A stretch of DNA of 44,911 bases from an uncultured Deinococcota bacterium (GCA_947311535.1 CAMZLP010000012.1:1-44911), one strand, 5' to 3'; positions 8,058-16,977 are shown, counted from the first letter of the stretch. Numbers and translations: made by a program. The notes: generated by a model from the letters alone, not told the origin.

Positions 8058-9035
8058 ATGAACCTAAAGAATTCAAATATTATTGGGCATAAGCGTAATA
8101 CTGGTATTCCGCTGGACTTAAGTCTAATTGAAGATGTAGCCGTAAACCGCAGTGCCATTGAAAGACGGGCAGCAACACTCACAACTAGACGAAGCGTAAA
8201 AAAAGAATGGCAGGCAGCTTGGCTACTAAAAGCCATCAGCTGCATGGATTTAACAACTTTGGCAGGTGACGATACTAGTGAACGGGTAAAACGTCTTTGT
8301 GCTAAGGCTAAGCAGCCAGTTAGACAAGATATTTTAGAAGAATTAGGTATGGCAAAAGAGAATATTACTGTAGCAGCTGTCTGTGTTTACCCGACTATGG
8401 TTGCTACTGCTGTAAAAGCCCTAGAGGGTACAAATATTCCTGTAGCTTCAGTGGCCACCGGCTTTCCATCGGGGCTTATGCCCCTAGAGCTAAGGTTAGC
8501 AGAAATAAAATATGCTGTTAAAGCGGGAGCCAAAGAAATAGATATTGTAATCACCCGTGAGCATGTTTTGACTCAGAACTGGCAAGCCCTCTATGACGAA
8601 ATTGCTGCTTTTAGAGAAGCCGTTGACGAAGCCCATTTAAAAACAATCTTGGCAACTGGTGAGCTGGGTACTTTGCGCAATGCTTACAAAGCCAGCATGG
8701 TTGCCATGATGGCAGGTGCAGACTTTATAAAAACTTCTACTGGCAAAGAAAAGCTAAATGCCACTTTGCCTGTTAGCTTGGTTATGGTTAGAGCCATTAA
8801 AGATTATTTAGAGCTAACTGGCTTTAAAATCGGCTACAAACCTGCTGGTGGTATAAGCACTGCCAAAGATGCCTTGGCTTGGCTAATATTAATCAAAGAA
8901 GAGCTTGCTAATGATTGGCTAACTAAGGACATGTTTAGGTTTGGAGCTAGCAGCCTATTAGGAGATATTGAACGTCAGCTCGAGCATTATTTAACAGCCC
9001 GTTATTCCGCCTCCTTCAGGCATCCAGTAGCTTAA
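8058..9035 (+). CDS. deoC: Deoxyribose-phosphate aldolase (long, DERA-like form)
   Basis: Class I aldolase splitting 2-deoxyribose-5-phosphate into glyceraldehyde-3-phosphate and acetaldehyde during deoxynucleoside catabolism. Visible: CMDLTTL start of the barrel, VCVYPTMV, VATGFPSG, KEIDIVITREH with the catalytic Asp, LKTILATGELGT with the first Lys, ADFIKTSTGKEK with the Schiff-base Lys, and YKPAGGIST with the third catalytic Lys. At 325 aa with a roughly 60-residue N-terminal extension it resembles the longer animal/DERA form rather than the roughly 220-260 aa bacterial one. Shine-Dalgarno AGGAG. No other deo gene is nearby. Confidence 0.93.
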   Translation: MNLKNSNIIGHKRNTGIPLDLSLIEDVAVNRSAIERRAATLTTRRSVKKEWQAAWLLKAISCMDLTTLAGDDTSERVKRLCAKAKQPVRQDILEELGMAKENITVAAVCVYPTMVATAVKALEGTNIPVASVATGFPSGLMPLELRLAEIKYAVKAGAKEIDIVITREHVLTQNWQALYDEIAAFREAVDEAHLKTILATGELGTLRNAYKASMVAMMAGADFIKTSTGKEKLNATLPVSLVMVRAIKDYLELTGFKIGYKPAGGISTAKDALAWLILIKEELANDWLTKDMFRFGASSLLGDIERQLEHYLTARYSASFRHPVA

Positions 9036-9141
9036 ACACTTAAAACCATGCCCCTATCACGTACACTTTCGGATAAGCTCGAGGCTTTGCGAACTTGGTC
9101 CAAAGATAAAACGGTATCCGCAAATTAAATTTGTAAGATTT

Positions 9142-9170
9142 TTGTATGAGAGAAAGCTGTAAACTATTCT
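9142..9170 (+). promoter_or_regulatory. Promoter of the small gene at 9175
   Basis: TTGTAT (9142-9147), 17 nt and TATTCT (9165-9170). Only 4 nt separate the -10 from ATG, so the transcript would be leaderless or nearly so. Confidence 0.5.
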
Positions 9171-9174
9171 TACT

Positions 9175-9417
9175 ATGTTATATCCACTATTACCAGCAGA
9201 TGCCAGACGTAAATCACGCAAAGAGTTAAGAGCTATTGTTGAGCAATGTGAACGAGTTCTATTAAATGGTACCTTCACTCACCAAGAGATGATTTCTTTA
9301 ATCGAAAGTGAAAAGGAGCTTCTCAGACGTGAAAGAATAGATATTAAGAAAACTATTAGCGAAGCACAAATGATGTATAGCTCTAGTTCTGGTTCTGGTA
9401 TAAAAGCAAAACCCTAG
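9175..9417 (+). CDS. Small hypothetical protein, 80 aa
   Basis: Not recognised. The 80-residue product is helical-looking and rich in Arg/Lys/Glu: RKSRKELRAIVEQCERVLLNGTFTHQEMISLIESEKELLRRERIDIKKTISEAQ, with a Ser/Gly-rich tail. It has one Cys and no signal peptide or membrane segment. Support for a real gene comes from the good promoter with leaderless spacing and codon use like its neighbours. No operon partner. A nucleic-acid-binding or regulatory role is possible but would be a guess. Confidence 0.55.
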   Translation: MLYPLLPADARRKSRKELRAIVEQCERVLLNGTFTHQEMISLIESEKELLRRERIDIKKTISEAQMMYSSSSGSGIKAKP

Positions 9418-9742
9418 CGATATGGCAAAACTAACCTAACTTGGCATAGGAGCTAGTAACAGCAGTAGATAAAAGCAACTTAATAAAATATTAAAAACCT
9501 TTAATTACTACTTAATAGGCAGGGCTAAAACCTCGGTTTCGACGTAGGTTTTCGAACTTTTATAATCATCTATAAAAGCACTATCTCAGCTTATTTCAAT
9601 TTGGATATATAAGCAGTAGCTAGATAGCAGGCCTACTAGACGCTTTAGCAATTAAAAAATAAAAACCCCCACAACTAAATGCAGAGGTTTTTTACTAATT
9701 AATATCATCAATAGCTTAAAAAGCTAGCTAACTTTTTGATTG
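9418..9742. repeat. Gene-free stretch with a copy of the intergenic repeat (about 9470-9612)
   Basis: The core AGGGCTAAAACCTCGG...GACGTAGGTTTTCGAAC and the following CTATCTCAGCTTATTTC match, base by base with scattered mismatches, the copy at 19068-19215. There the equivalents are AGGACCAAAGCCCTGG...AACGTAGGATTTCAAAC and CTATATCAGTTTATTTC. The remaining part of this stretch holds the bamA terminator and nothing else recognised. Confidence 0.7.
9656..9694 (-). terminator. Terminator after bamA
   Basis: Stem AAAAACCTC/GGGGTTTTT (9661-9669 with 9685-9693; two positions are G-U wobbles in one orientation), followed leftward by ATTTTTT. Also T-rich in the rightward direction, so possibly bidirectional. 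Confidence 0.65.
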
Positions 9743-12403
9743 TTAAAAAACTGGTCCAAATCTAAACCCAAACACGCCACTTGGGTTTTTTTCACTAAAA
9801 CTATAGTCCAAACGAACTGGTGGCAACGCAATACCACTAAAACCTAAATTAAGCTGAATCCCTAAACCTGCACCAGCCAAAAATGGAGTACTATAGGGCG
9901 TATATCCTGGCAGATGTGATGCCCAACCAAGGTCAAGATAAACAAAACCTATTACTGTTTCTGTGGCTAAGGTGTCCAACCCAAAATCATAGCGGTATTC
10001 AGCTGTACTAATAACATATGATTGTGACGGATTTATATCTTGTCTGGTAAATCCTCGTAGTAATCTCGAGCCGACTACACCACTACTCCCACTTACTGAA
10101 AAATACTTATCAGATGGATAATCTCCACCAAATTGATGACCCGCTGTAAACCTAACTGCAAATACATGGTTTGGATCTTCTTCACTTATTTGAAAATAGG
10201 TTCTCACCCCAAATTCAACCGGAACATAGGTATAAGATTGCACAGCTTTTGTAACACTATTACGATAATCATTACCAAAGCCTAATGCTATAGAAGCATC
10301 AGCATGGACGCCATTACGTGGAAAATTAGGGTTATCTCTATCATCATAAGTGATTGAACTACCAATACTACTAGCAAAGCCATCTTGCGGTAAAAACTCT
10401 AATGATTCATTTTCTGGTAAAGCACAATTCGCTGCATTGGTAAGTTTTCCATCAGCATCTAATTTACATTTTTCCCCTGGCTCTAAAATATAATCGTTGT
10501 AAGAAAACCTTGCTGATACTCCTACTGTAGTAAATGGAGCAACTCTTCTACCTAAGCCTATGCCAAAGCCTGTGTCACGCTGGGTATAATCACCAATTAG
10601 TACTTTTGTATCATCACTACAATCATTGTTTTCACGCTTATCAGGATCTAAACAAATTTTAGTGCCATCTTTAGCACTCATCGCCTGATTAGCATTAAAA
10701 TTACTAAATAGCGAAAAAGAAATTCTAGTAGGTGTTTCTTTAAAATCTAAGGCGTCAATATATAACCAAGGTATAGAATAATTTATACTACCACCTAGTA
10801 AAAAGCCTATATCAGAGGTTTTTGCGGCTAGTTGACCACCCATAGTATGCCCACGACCCAAAAAATTTGTATCTTCATAAGAAGCACTTGCTTCAAAACC
10901 AGTTTCAGCAGTGGTAGCTCCTGAGCCAATTGTATAAGCCAAACCTGGCGAAAATACTGCCGTAGATCTTTCTTTTAATTGGATAACTACAATTACTTCA
11001 TCTACCGCAGTTTGTCTAAACTCTGGTTGGCCTAAGAACTCAAAAGCACCCAAACGCAAAGAGTTTTGCACACCACGAGTAAAGCTATTACGATTAAAAA
11101 CACTGCCTACTTCTGGTAAATAACGCGTTAGTAAAAATTCTTCAGATTTAGGTTCTTCTTTATCAAAATTAACTTCATAACCTGCAATTTTTATCTCGGT
11201 AATTTTTTGAGTATAAACGCCATCAAGATAATTAAATTGTGGGCGCCTTACTACTATATAACCCTGTGCATCATAGATATCAAATATCTTAGTAAGATCT
11301 TCAGTTGCTATTGCAGAACTAAAGTTATCGCCCTCTTTTAAATCAAAGGCAGCTATTAAATCTTCAGTTGGAATTACTGTATTACCAACAATTTCAATCT
11401 TTTCTATTTTTCCTGCTTGCTCTGGTGGACCTGCAACAAAACGTAAGCGCACCGTATCGCCAATAATGATTGGCGATGAAAAATTAATGTTTTGATTTAA
11501 TTCGTTAGAAAACTTTTTAGCATCTGCTAAAAGCAAATCATAATTAAATAAATCACCAACTGCTAGGCTCAATTCATCACTATCTACAGCAATTGCTGAG
11601 CTATCAATACTAGAAATACGCAATTCGCGGCAAACAAGCTTTAAATTACCATCTATTAAGCTTGTTTTACCCGCATTATCTATGCCACTGCCTCTATAGC
11701 CAGCCTTATAGTACTGTTTAGCAACTTCACTTACCGAAGCTGTGTATAAATCAAAATTAAACTTCTTATTATCTAGCAATGGTCGAAAAATTGAGCTAAT
11801 CTTTTCATTTTCCAATACTGTGCAAGATTCAACTTCCAAATTATCGAGCTTTGCAGCTTCATCTATTGTATAAACAACATCTACCAGTTCTTCACCATCT
11901 GCCGTATCAATATCGCTTGGAGTAACGCTCAAATGAACTTCAACATTAAATGGATAACCACGCTGTCTGTAAAGAGTAGTAATGCTTTGAATTAGCTCAT
12001 CGGTTCTGGTGGTATTTAGGGTTGCACCAACTTCTATTAAATTACGCCGCAAAAACTCTTCTAATTGGCTTTCATTGAGTAGGCTCGAGCCTACCACAGC
12101 TGCACTGCCTATCTTAGGATTGGGCTCTACTTCTATTACCAATATTGGCCCAACATCTTGTTTTTCTAGGCTTACTACTACCTTCTTAAACAAGCCTACG
12201 CTCAATACTAGATTTCTCTCTGATTCCAGATTAACATCTGCAACATTATCGCCCTTACGAGACTTAATTAAGGCTTTAATTATAGTTGCATTATCACTGT
12301 CACCAACTATCTTAATCTCAACTAAATTTCCCTGAATCTCTTGGCTAAAGCCAATTCCAATAAGTAGTACTAAGAATAGGACTATAAATTTTCTAATGTT
12401 CAT
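9743..12403 (-). CDS. bamA: Omp85/BamA-family outer-membrane assembly protein
   Basis: Outer-membrane beta-barrel insertase. A signal peptide (IRKFIVLFLVLLIGIGFSQ, about 1-22) precedes about six POTRA-like repeats. The best are at about 25-92, 97-185 and 335-402 (IEKIEIVGNTVIPTEDLIAAFDLKEGDNF). A C-terminal 16-strand-type barrel runs from about residue 485 to 886, with alternating GxxY/GxGLGI strands, the loop-6 LLRGF equivalent of the (V/I)RG(F/Y) motif, and the terminal strand ending GFRFGPVF. Two Cys pairs in barrel loops (CLDPDKRENNDC and CKLDADGKLTNAANC) may form extracellular disulfides. 886 aa is longer than E. coli BamA. TAAGAT lies 5 nt before the ATG. It is 150 bp downstream of gpmI. 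Confidence 0.93.
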   Translation of the reverse strand: MNIRKFIVLFLVLLIGIGFSQEIQGNLVEIKIVGDSDNATIIKALIKSRKGDNVADVNLESERNLVLSVGLFKKVVVSLEKQDVGPILVIEVEPNPKIGSAAVVGSSLLNESQLEEFLRRNLIEVGATLNTTRTDELIQSITTLYRQRGYPFNVEVHLSVTPSDIDTADGEELVDVVYTIDEAAKLDNLEVESCTVLENEKISSIFRPLLDNKKFNFDLYTASVSEVAKQYYKAGYRGSGIDNAGKTSLIDGNLKLVCRELRISSIDSSAIAVDSDELSLAVGDLFNYDLLLADAKKFSNELNQNINFSSPIIIGDTVRLRFVAGPPEQAGKIEKIEIVGNTVIPTEDLIAAFDLKEGDNFSSAIATEDLTKIFDIYDAQGYIVVRRPQFNYLDGVYTQKITEIKIAGYEVNFDKEEPKSEEFLLTRYLPEVGSVFNRNSFTRGVQNSLRLGAFEFLGQPEFRQTAVDEVIVVIQLKERSTAVFSPGLAYTIGSGATTAETGFEASASYEDTNFLGRGHTMGGQLAAKTSDIGFLLGGSINYSIPWLYIDALDFKETPTRISFSLFSNFNANQAMSAKDGTKICLDPDKRENNDCSDDTKVLIGDYTQRDTGFGIGLGRRVAPFTTVGVSARFSYNDYILEPGEKCKLDADGKLTNAANCALPENESLEFLPQDGFASSIGSSITYDDRDNPNFPRNGVHADASIALGFGNDYRNSVTKAVQSYTYVPVEFGVRTYFQISEEDPNHVFAVRFTAGHQFGGDYPSDKYFSVSGSSGVVGSRLLRGFTRQDINPSQSYVISTAEYRYDFGLDTLATETVIGFVYLDLGWASHLPGYTPYSTPFLAGAGLGIQLNLGFSGIALPPVRLDYSFSEKNPSGVFGFRFGPVF

Positions 12404-12554
12404 AAGACATCTTAACTAATGTATTTGTGAGAATGTGAGAATCAAAAACAATCTTAAGGCAAAATATAAAATATTTCATAAAATATTAGGATTATTACAT
12501 ACTTTAGTATTGATAAAGCATGATTTTAAAAACCTACTTTTTTGTTTTTTATAG

Positions 12555-14069
12555 CTATTTAATTAAAGATTTACCCGTCATTTCCTTGGGCTTTTTAAGC
12601 CCCATAAGCTCGAGCACAATCACAGCTACATCTCCCAAAACCCCACCACTGGCAATTCTTATATCTTTTTTAGTAATAATAAAAGGCACAGGGTTAGTAG
12701 TATGAGCCGTATGCACCGAAGCATCTTCATTAAGCATTTTCTCGGCATTACCATGGTCAGCTAATATCAAACTAATACCGCCTTTGGCCTTAAAAGCTTC
12801 GACAATCTTACCCAAGCCCTCATCTGCTGCCTCACAAGCTTTTATAGCCGCTGGGATAATCCCAGTGTGGCCAACCATGTCAGGATTAGCATAATTGATT
12901 AAAATAAAATCATCATCATAGTTTTTTATACGCTCCAAGGTTGCAATAGTTAATTCTTTAGCACTCATTTCTGGTTTTAAATCATAAGTTGCTACGTCTT
13001 GGGGTGAGGGCACAATTTTACGGCTTTCACCCTGATACGGCTCTTCTCTTTTGGCATTAAAGAAAAAGGTGACATGTGGGTATTTTTCGGTCTCGGCAGT
13101 GTGGTATTGAGTTTTACCAGCATCACTTATTACTTCTGCTAATGGCTTAGCTATTTCTGGCAGTGCAAAGGCAAAGGGTTTGTGCATTTCTTTATCGTAT
13201 TCCATCATTGAAGCATAATGAATATTTTTTAAGTTTCTACATCTATCAAATTCACGCCAGTTTTCATCAGCTAAAAGAGCATAGCTAAGCTGTCTGGCCC
13301 GATCGGCTCTAAAGTTTGTAAAAAGAATAGAATCACCGTCTTCAATTGGAGCAGCATTTGCTATGGTGGTGGCTTTTATGAATTCATCGGTTTCGGCTCG
13401 AGCATAAGCCATTTCTACGGCTTCAGTTGCAGTTTTGGCATTATATTCTGCCTTGGCACAAACTACTGCGTCATAAGCTGTTTTTACCCTCTCCCAACGG
13501 TTATCTCTATCCATAGCATAATAACGACCTATTACAGTAGCAATTTTTATAGGGCTATCTAGTTCTTTGATCTTGGCATTTATTGCCTTTATATAGTTTA
13601 TAGAACTCTTTGGTGAAACATCACGACCATCGGTAAAAATATGAATATAGAGCTTTTTTAAATCTTTTCTTTTAGCTAGTTCTAAAAGAGCTAATAAATG
13701 TTTTAAATCACTGTGCACTCCCCCATCACTAACTAAACCCATAATATGCAAGGCTTTGTCCTTGGCATTGTCGTAGACATCGTTTAAAATTTTATTTTCA
13801 AAAAACTCGCCACTATCAATTTTATCTTGAATATAGCTTAGGCTTTGCATAACTATCCGCCCAGCTCCCAAATTCATATGGCCAACTTCCGAATTACCCA
13901 TTTGCCCAGCTGGCAAACCCACTGCCTTGCCAGAGGCTTCTAATTGACTATGCGGATAATTCTGCCAAAGCTTGTCAAAATTTGGGGTATTTGCCATAGC
14001 TACGGCATTGCCTTTGCTTTTTGGGGCAATACCAAAACCATCTAAAATTACTAGCATTACTGGTGGCAT
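12555..14069 (-). CDS. gpmI: 2,3-bisphosphoglycerate-independent phosphoglycerate mutase
   Basis: Glycolytic interconversion of 3- and 2-phosphoglycerate by the Mn-dependent, alkaline-phosphatase-like enzyme. LVILDGFGIAP with the metal-binding Asp, GNSEVGHMNLGAGRIVMQ with the phosphoserine Ser, SDGGVHSD, FTDGRDVSP, FTNFRADRARQL, YANPDMVGHTG, LADHGNAEKM and VHTAHTTNPVPFI are all present. With the ATG at 14069, which has AAGGAG upstream, the protein has 504 aa, the usual size. An upstream in-frame start at 14093 is less likely because it would include the ribosome-binding site. It follows dciA by 14 bp. Confidence 0.96.
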   Translation of the reverse strand: MPPVMLVILDGFGIAPKSKGNAVAMANTPNFDKLWQNYPHSQLEASGKAVGLPAGQMGNSEVGHMNLGAGRIVMQSLSYIQDKIDSGEFFENKILNDVYDNAKDKALHIMGLVSDGGVHSDLKHLLALLELAKRKDLKKLYIHIFTDGRDVSPKSSINYIKAINAKIKELDSPIKIATVIGRYYAMDRDNRWERVKTAYDAVVCAKAEYNAKTATEAVEMAYARAETDEFIKATTIANAAPIEDGDSILFTNFRADRARQLSYALLADENWREFDRCRNLKNIHYASMMEYDKEMHKPFAFALPEIAKPLAEVISDAGKTQYHTAETEKYPHVTFFFNAKREEPYQGESRKIVPSPQDVATYDLKPEMSAKELTIATLERIKNYDDDFILINYANPDMVGHTGIIPAAIKACEAADEGLGKIVEAFKAKGGISLILADHGNAEKMLNEDASVHTAHTTNPVPFIITKKDIRIASGGVLGDVAVIVLELMGLKKPKEMTGKSLIK

Positions 14070-14083
14070 ATTTTTTTCTCCTT

Positions 14084-14902
14084 TTAGCTCCAACGACCCA
14101 ATGCCCGTGTAACACGGTGGTCTAAGCTATCAAAATCTATTTCATTTATCTCTTCTATTGCTTTAGAGAGCTTATGTGCTAAGTAAGAAGCTGCAACTTG
14201 CTCGAGCTCGAGCCTATACTTAGCGTCAGTTAAAACTAAGGGCAATAATTCCTGCATCCGTTCTTGTAGTTTATTTTTAGCCAAATAAATCGCCACTTGG
14301 CGTTCTTCGTTGGTTAAAATTGATCTTTCTAAATTAGTTTGCACAGTTAGCTTAACAGCTTCACGCTCTACTTTTACGCTATTGGCATAGCGCTCACAAA
14401 CTGCACAAAGGTCTTTTTTATCTGTTAAAACCTCGCAAACCAAACATTCTTTCCAACCCTCTTCTTCACGTTTGGCTCTAACAAGCAATAATTTTTTGGC
14501 TGTTTCAATAGCTGGCTTGGCCAAATCATCAGGCAAATCTAAACTCGCTAAATCTTTCGCAATAGCTGCTAGCCTTTTGCTATCAACAACTAATTCGTTC
14601 TTTTCTTCTATTTCTTCTATTTCTGAGACCTTACCAACTACAAAATTAATATCTCGTAATTCTTTCACCTTGTACTTTGCTCGATAAACATCAACGAATT
14701 TTTGCCTTTGCATCATTAAATGCATAGAAGTCTCAGAATCACTAACATCAACATATAAAACACCATCACGTAAAACTTTGGCATTGGTAAATTTAGCAAC
14801 CTCTAAACCAACTACTTGTGGCCAAAGCAATACGGCATTAGCTCGCTTAACTGCTCGCTTCATACCACCGCGCCTAAAAACTTCAGCTAATAATGATGAC
14901 AT
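14084..14902 (-). CDS. dciA: DUF721/DciA-like protein with a C-terminal four-Cys cluster
   Basis: The N-terminal ~90 residues (LAEVFRRGGMKRAVKRANAVLLWPQVVGLEVAKFTNAKVLRDGVLYVDVSDSETSMHLMMQRQKFVDVY) match DUF721/DciA, the DnaB-helicase loader or operator found in most bacteria that lack DnaC. After an Asp/Glu-rich segment comes C153-x2-C156-x9-C166-x2-C169, a zinc-ribbon-like cluster, and then a helical tail of about 100 residues. With the ATG at 14902 the protein is 272 aa. It begins 4 nt after the recF stop, so it is in an operon with recF. The symbol is given by family. Loader function is inferred. Confidence 0.8.
   Translation of the reverse strand: MSSLLAEVFRRGGMKRAVKRANAVLLWPQVVGLEVAKFTNAKVLRDGVLYVDVSDSETSMHLMMQRQKFVDVYRAKYKVKELRDINFVVGKVSEIEEIEEKNELVVDSKRLAAIAKDLASLDLPDDLAKPAIETAKKLLLVRAKREEEGWKECLVCEVLTDKKDLCAVCERYANSVKVEREAVKLTVQTNLERSILTNEERQVAIYLAKNKLQERMQELLPLVLTDAKYRLELEQVAASYLAHKLSKAIEEINEIDFDSLDHRVTRALGRWS
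14201..14212. repeat. Tandem pair of CTCGAG inside dciA
   Basis: Two adjacent CTCGAG units flanked by G and CC. On the coding strand they encode Leu-Glu-Leu-Glu (YRLELEQ) in the helical tail of the protein. Confidence 0.9.
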
Positions 14903-14906
14903 ATCT

Positions 14907-15938
14907 TTAGTCACCCAAAACACCACCTGCGAGCTGATAGAATTGGTCATATTTTGGTGCTAGCTCCGTACCTGTAACTATGGCTTGAGGGATATTGCTA
15001 GCAAGGTCCAAAATAAATCCACGCCTATTAATATCTAACTCAGCACTAAAATCATCTAATAGTAAAAGTGGTGCATGGTTTTGCTTTTCTTTTAATAATT
15101 GATACTCAGCAACTTTTAAAGCCAAAGCTGTGGTTCTGGCTTCACCACGTGAGCCATAGCTTTGTACGCCATAATTATTTAAAAATATCTTAATATCATC
15201 ACGATGCGGGCCAACAACTGTAATAGCCCGCTGCTGCTCTTCTGCTTTTGATTCCAGATATAAATCTTCTAAACTTTTACCTTGAGACTGTAAACTAAGT
15301 GATAATTCTTTGCTGTCACTGGCTATTTCCGAATAAGTTTCTTGGGCAATTTCAGCAATTCTTTTTATAGCTCGCTCACGTAAAGACATTATTTCGCTGC
15401 CAAGTTCCAAAAATTTTTGCGTCCATATGGGCAAGCTCTGGTCAGTATGATTTTTTAGGGCGGCATTACGCTGTTCCACAACTCGATTATACTCTTTTAA
15501 AAGGAGCGCATAGCGCAATGACAAACGTGATAACAAACTATCTAAATAAGCTCGGCGTTTTGATGGTGAACCATGAACCAAGCTAGCATCTTCTGGACGA
15601 ATTAGTACTGCCGCAAATTCTTTAGCAAGATCAACAGCTCGCATATTCTGAGAATCTATCCGAATGCTTTTATAGCCAGACGATAGGCCAATCTCAATTT
15701 TTTGCTGAGCAAAACCACTATCTATTATTAAACTTACATAAGCCTCTGTTTCATCATGTTTTATTAAATTGTCAATTCTTCTTGCTAATACTTCGCCTGT
15801 ATAGGCTAGATAAATTGCCTCTAAAATATTTGTTTTGCCACTTGCATTTTGACCAACAATTGCAGTCAAACCTTTAGCAAAATCTAGTTTTGGCGTTTTT
15901 AAATTACGATAATTTATTTGTGAAAAGCTAAGCAGCAC
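14907..15938 (-). CDS. recF: DNA replication and repair protein RecF
   Basis: SMC-like ATPase that helps load RecA at gapped DNA with RecO/RecR. Walker A is GQNASGKTNILEAIYL (about 29-44). ABC-signature region is SYGSRGEARTTALALKVAEYQL (about 261-282). Walker B is PLLLLDDFSAELD (about 293-305), followed by the D-loop and TGTE. The N-terminal ISYRNL equivalent is INYRNLKTPKLDF. 343 aa is normal. Start is GTG at 15938 with TAGACT exactly 6 nt upstream and no Shine-Dalgarno, consistent with a leaderless message. dciA follows immediately. Confidence 0.96.
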   Translation of the reverse strand: MLLSFSQINYRNLKTPKLDFAKGLTAIVGQNASGKTNILEAIYLAYTGEVLARRIDNLIKHDETEAYVSLIIDSGFAQQKIEIGLSSGYKSIRIDSQNMRAVDLAKEFAAVLIRPEDASLVHGSPSKRRAYLDSLLSRLSLRYALLLKEYNRVVEQRNAALKNHTDQSLPIWTQKFLELGSEIMSLRERAIKRIAEIAQETYSEIASDSKELSLSLQSQGKSLEDLYLESKAEEQQRAITVVGPHRDDIKIFLNNYGVQSYGSRGEARTTALALKVAEYQLLKEKQNHAPLLLLDDFSAELDINRRGFILDLASNIPQAIVTGTELAPKYDQFYQLAGGVLGD

Positions 15939-15977
15939 GTTTATAGTCTACCGTAGCTAAGCCAATAAATGCTCATT

Positions 15978-16465
15978 CTAAATTTCTTCTACTGTTTCCC
16001 TAATTGTTTTTTTACTTGTATCAATCCGCAAGCCTATATCTCCGATTGCAGAAGCAGACTCAAGGATTTTGTTTAATTCTAAAAATCGCTCTAGCTCCCA
16101 AGCTAATTGGCTATTATTTCTGTCAACAATCCGTTTTCTTTACTCTTCTTCGTTACAGCTTAAATAAAGAGTTTTGATATTACTATCTAATTTAATTAGC
16201 TTAGTTTGCAAATTGTACAAACTAGCTGGGTTTTCAAAAACATAATTGATTACAAAATTTTCAATATCACTTTGCTTATGAAAGCTAATCAAATAAGCAA
16301 AAGTTTCATAGAGATATTCTGCCCAATTATTATCACCGTAATCACGGGGAAAAATAGCCCCGATATAGTCGCCATCTAACATGATAGATTTTTCAAATTT
16401 TTTGCCAAAGCCCAAGATATTGCTGTTTTACCTACACCCAATAAAGCATTGATTATTAGAATCAC
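15978..16465 (-). pseudogene. P-loop kinase-like gene, frameshifted and with an in-frame stop
   Basis: Reading leftward from GTG (16463-16465), the first frame gives ILIINALLGVGKTAISWALA, a clear Walker A. At a run of six A's near 16405 the homology continues in another frame as KKFEKSIMLDGDYIGAIFPRDYGDNNWAEYLYETFAYLISFHKQSDIENFVINYVFENP. One more A would restore the frame. At 16140-16142 a TAA interrupts it. The same frame then continues RKRIVDRNNSQLAWELERFLELNKILESA...IGLRIDTSKKTIRETVEEI to a stop at 15978. The reconstructed protein of about 160 aa resembles small AAA/nucleoside-kinase-like ATPases. TATTAT lies 6 nt before the GTG. The intact-looking ORF at 16140-16415 is only the middle fragment. 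Confidence 0.85.
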
Positions 16466-16488
16466 AAATCAATAATAATATTTATAAA

Positions 16489-16977
16489 TTAGATTAAAGA
16501 AACAGGGCTAACAATAACCCCATCAGCATCGCCATAAACATAGTGATTAGGCTGCCAATCAATATTGGCAAAATTCACTAATAAATCAGACTCACCTTTA
16601 CCAATAGTTGGAGCTTTTAAAGGGCAACTAGCCAAAGCCAAAACTGCTATATCAAGATTAGCCAGATGATCTACCGAACGAACTGCCCCATTTATAATAA
16701 CGCCAGCAATATGCTTAGTCATAGCTAGCCTAGCCAAACTATCATCCATAAGAGCATATTTTAAAGAGGCCCCGCCATCAACTACAATTACCGAAGCAGC
16801 TTGGGCAGTCTCGAGCATCGCTTTAAAGACCAGAATATCTTCATGGACTTTTACGGTGCTAATTGGGCCAGAAAATCTTTTGCGTCTGCCATAATTTTTA
16901 AATATAGGGCTAGCCACTACAAAACCCTGATTGCTACCGAATTTATCACATAAATCTGTGGTTTTAAAAATAGCCAT
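16489..16977 (-). CDS. rraA: RraA-like protein
   Basis: RraA/HMG-aldolase fold protein, 162 aa. Conserved pieces: VIVVDGGASLKYALMDDSLARLA, HIAGVIINGAVRSVDHLANLDIAVLALASCPLKAPTIGKGESDLLVNFANI and YVYGDADGVIVS. In E. coli RraA binds and inhibits RNase E. Other family members are 4-hydroxy-4-methyl-2-oxoglutarate aldolases, which need an Arg-Asp pair in the G-x20-R-D-x2-(E/D) motif. Here that Asp is Ser (VRSVD), so aldolase activity looks unlikely. Leaderless-type start: TAAAAT (16985-16990) lies 7 nt before the ATG. Monocistronic. Confidence 0.88.
   Translation of the reverse strand: MAIFKTTDLCDKFGSNQGFVVASPIFKNYGRRKRFSGPISTVKVHEDILVFKAMLETAQAASVIVVDGGASLKYALMDDSLARLAMTKHIAGVIINGAVRSVDHLANLDIAVLALASCPLKAPTIGKGESDLLVNFANIDWQPNHYVYGDADGVIVSPVSLI

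Noticed and set aside
9049-9129. 26-aa rightward ORF after deoC (PLSRTLSDKLEALRTWSKDK...)
   Set aside because: Composition looks coding and it contains an in-frame palindrome, but there is no ribosome-binding site or clear promoter and it is too short to assign. It could be a remnant.
16140-16415. Stand-alone 91-aa gene
   Set aside because: It is the middle fragment of a frameshifted P-loop kinase. Walker A lies just upstream in another frame and the C-terminus continues after its stop codon.
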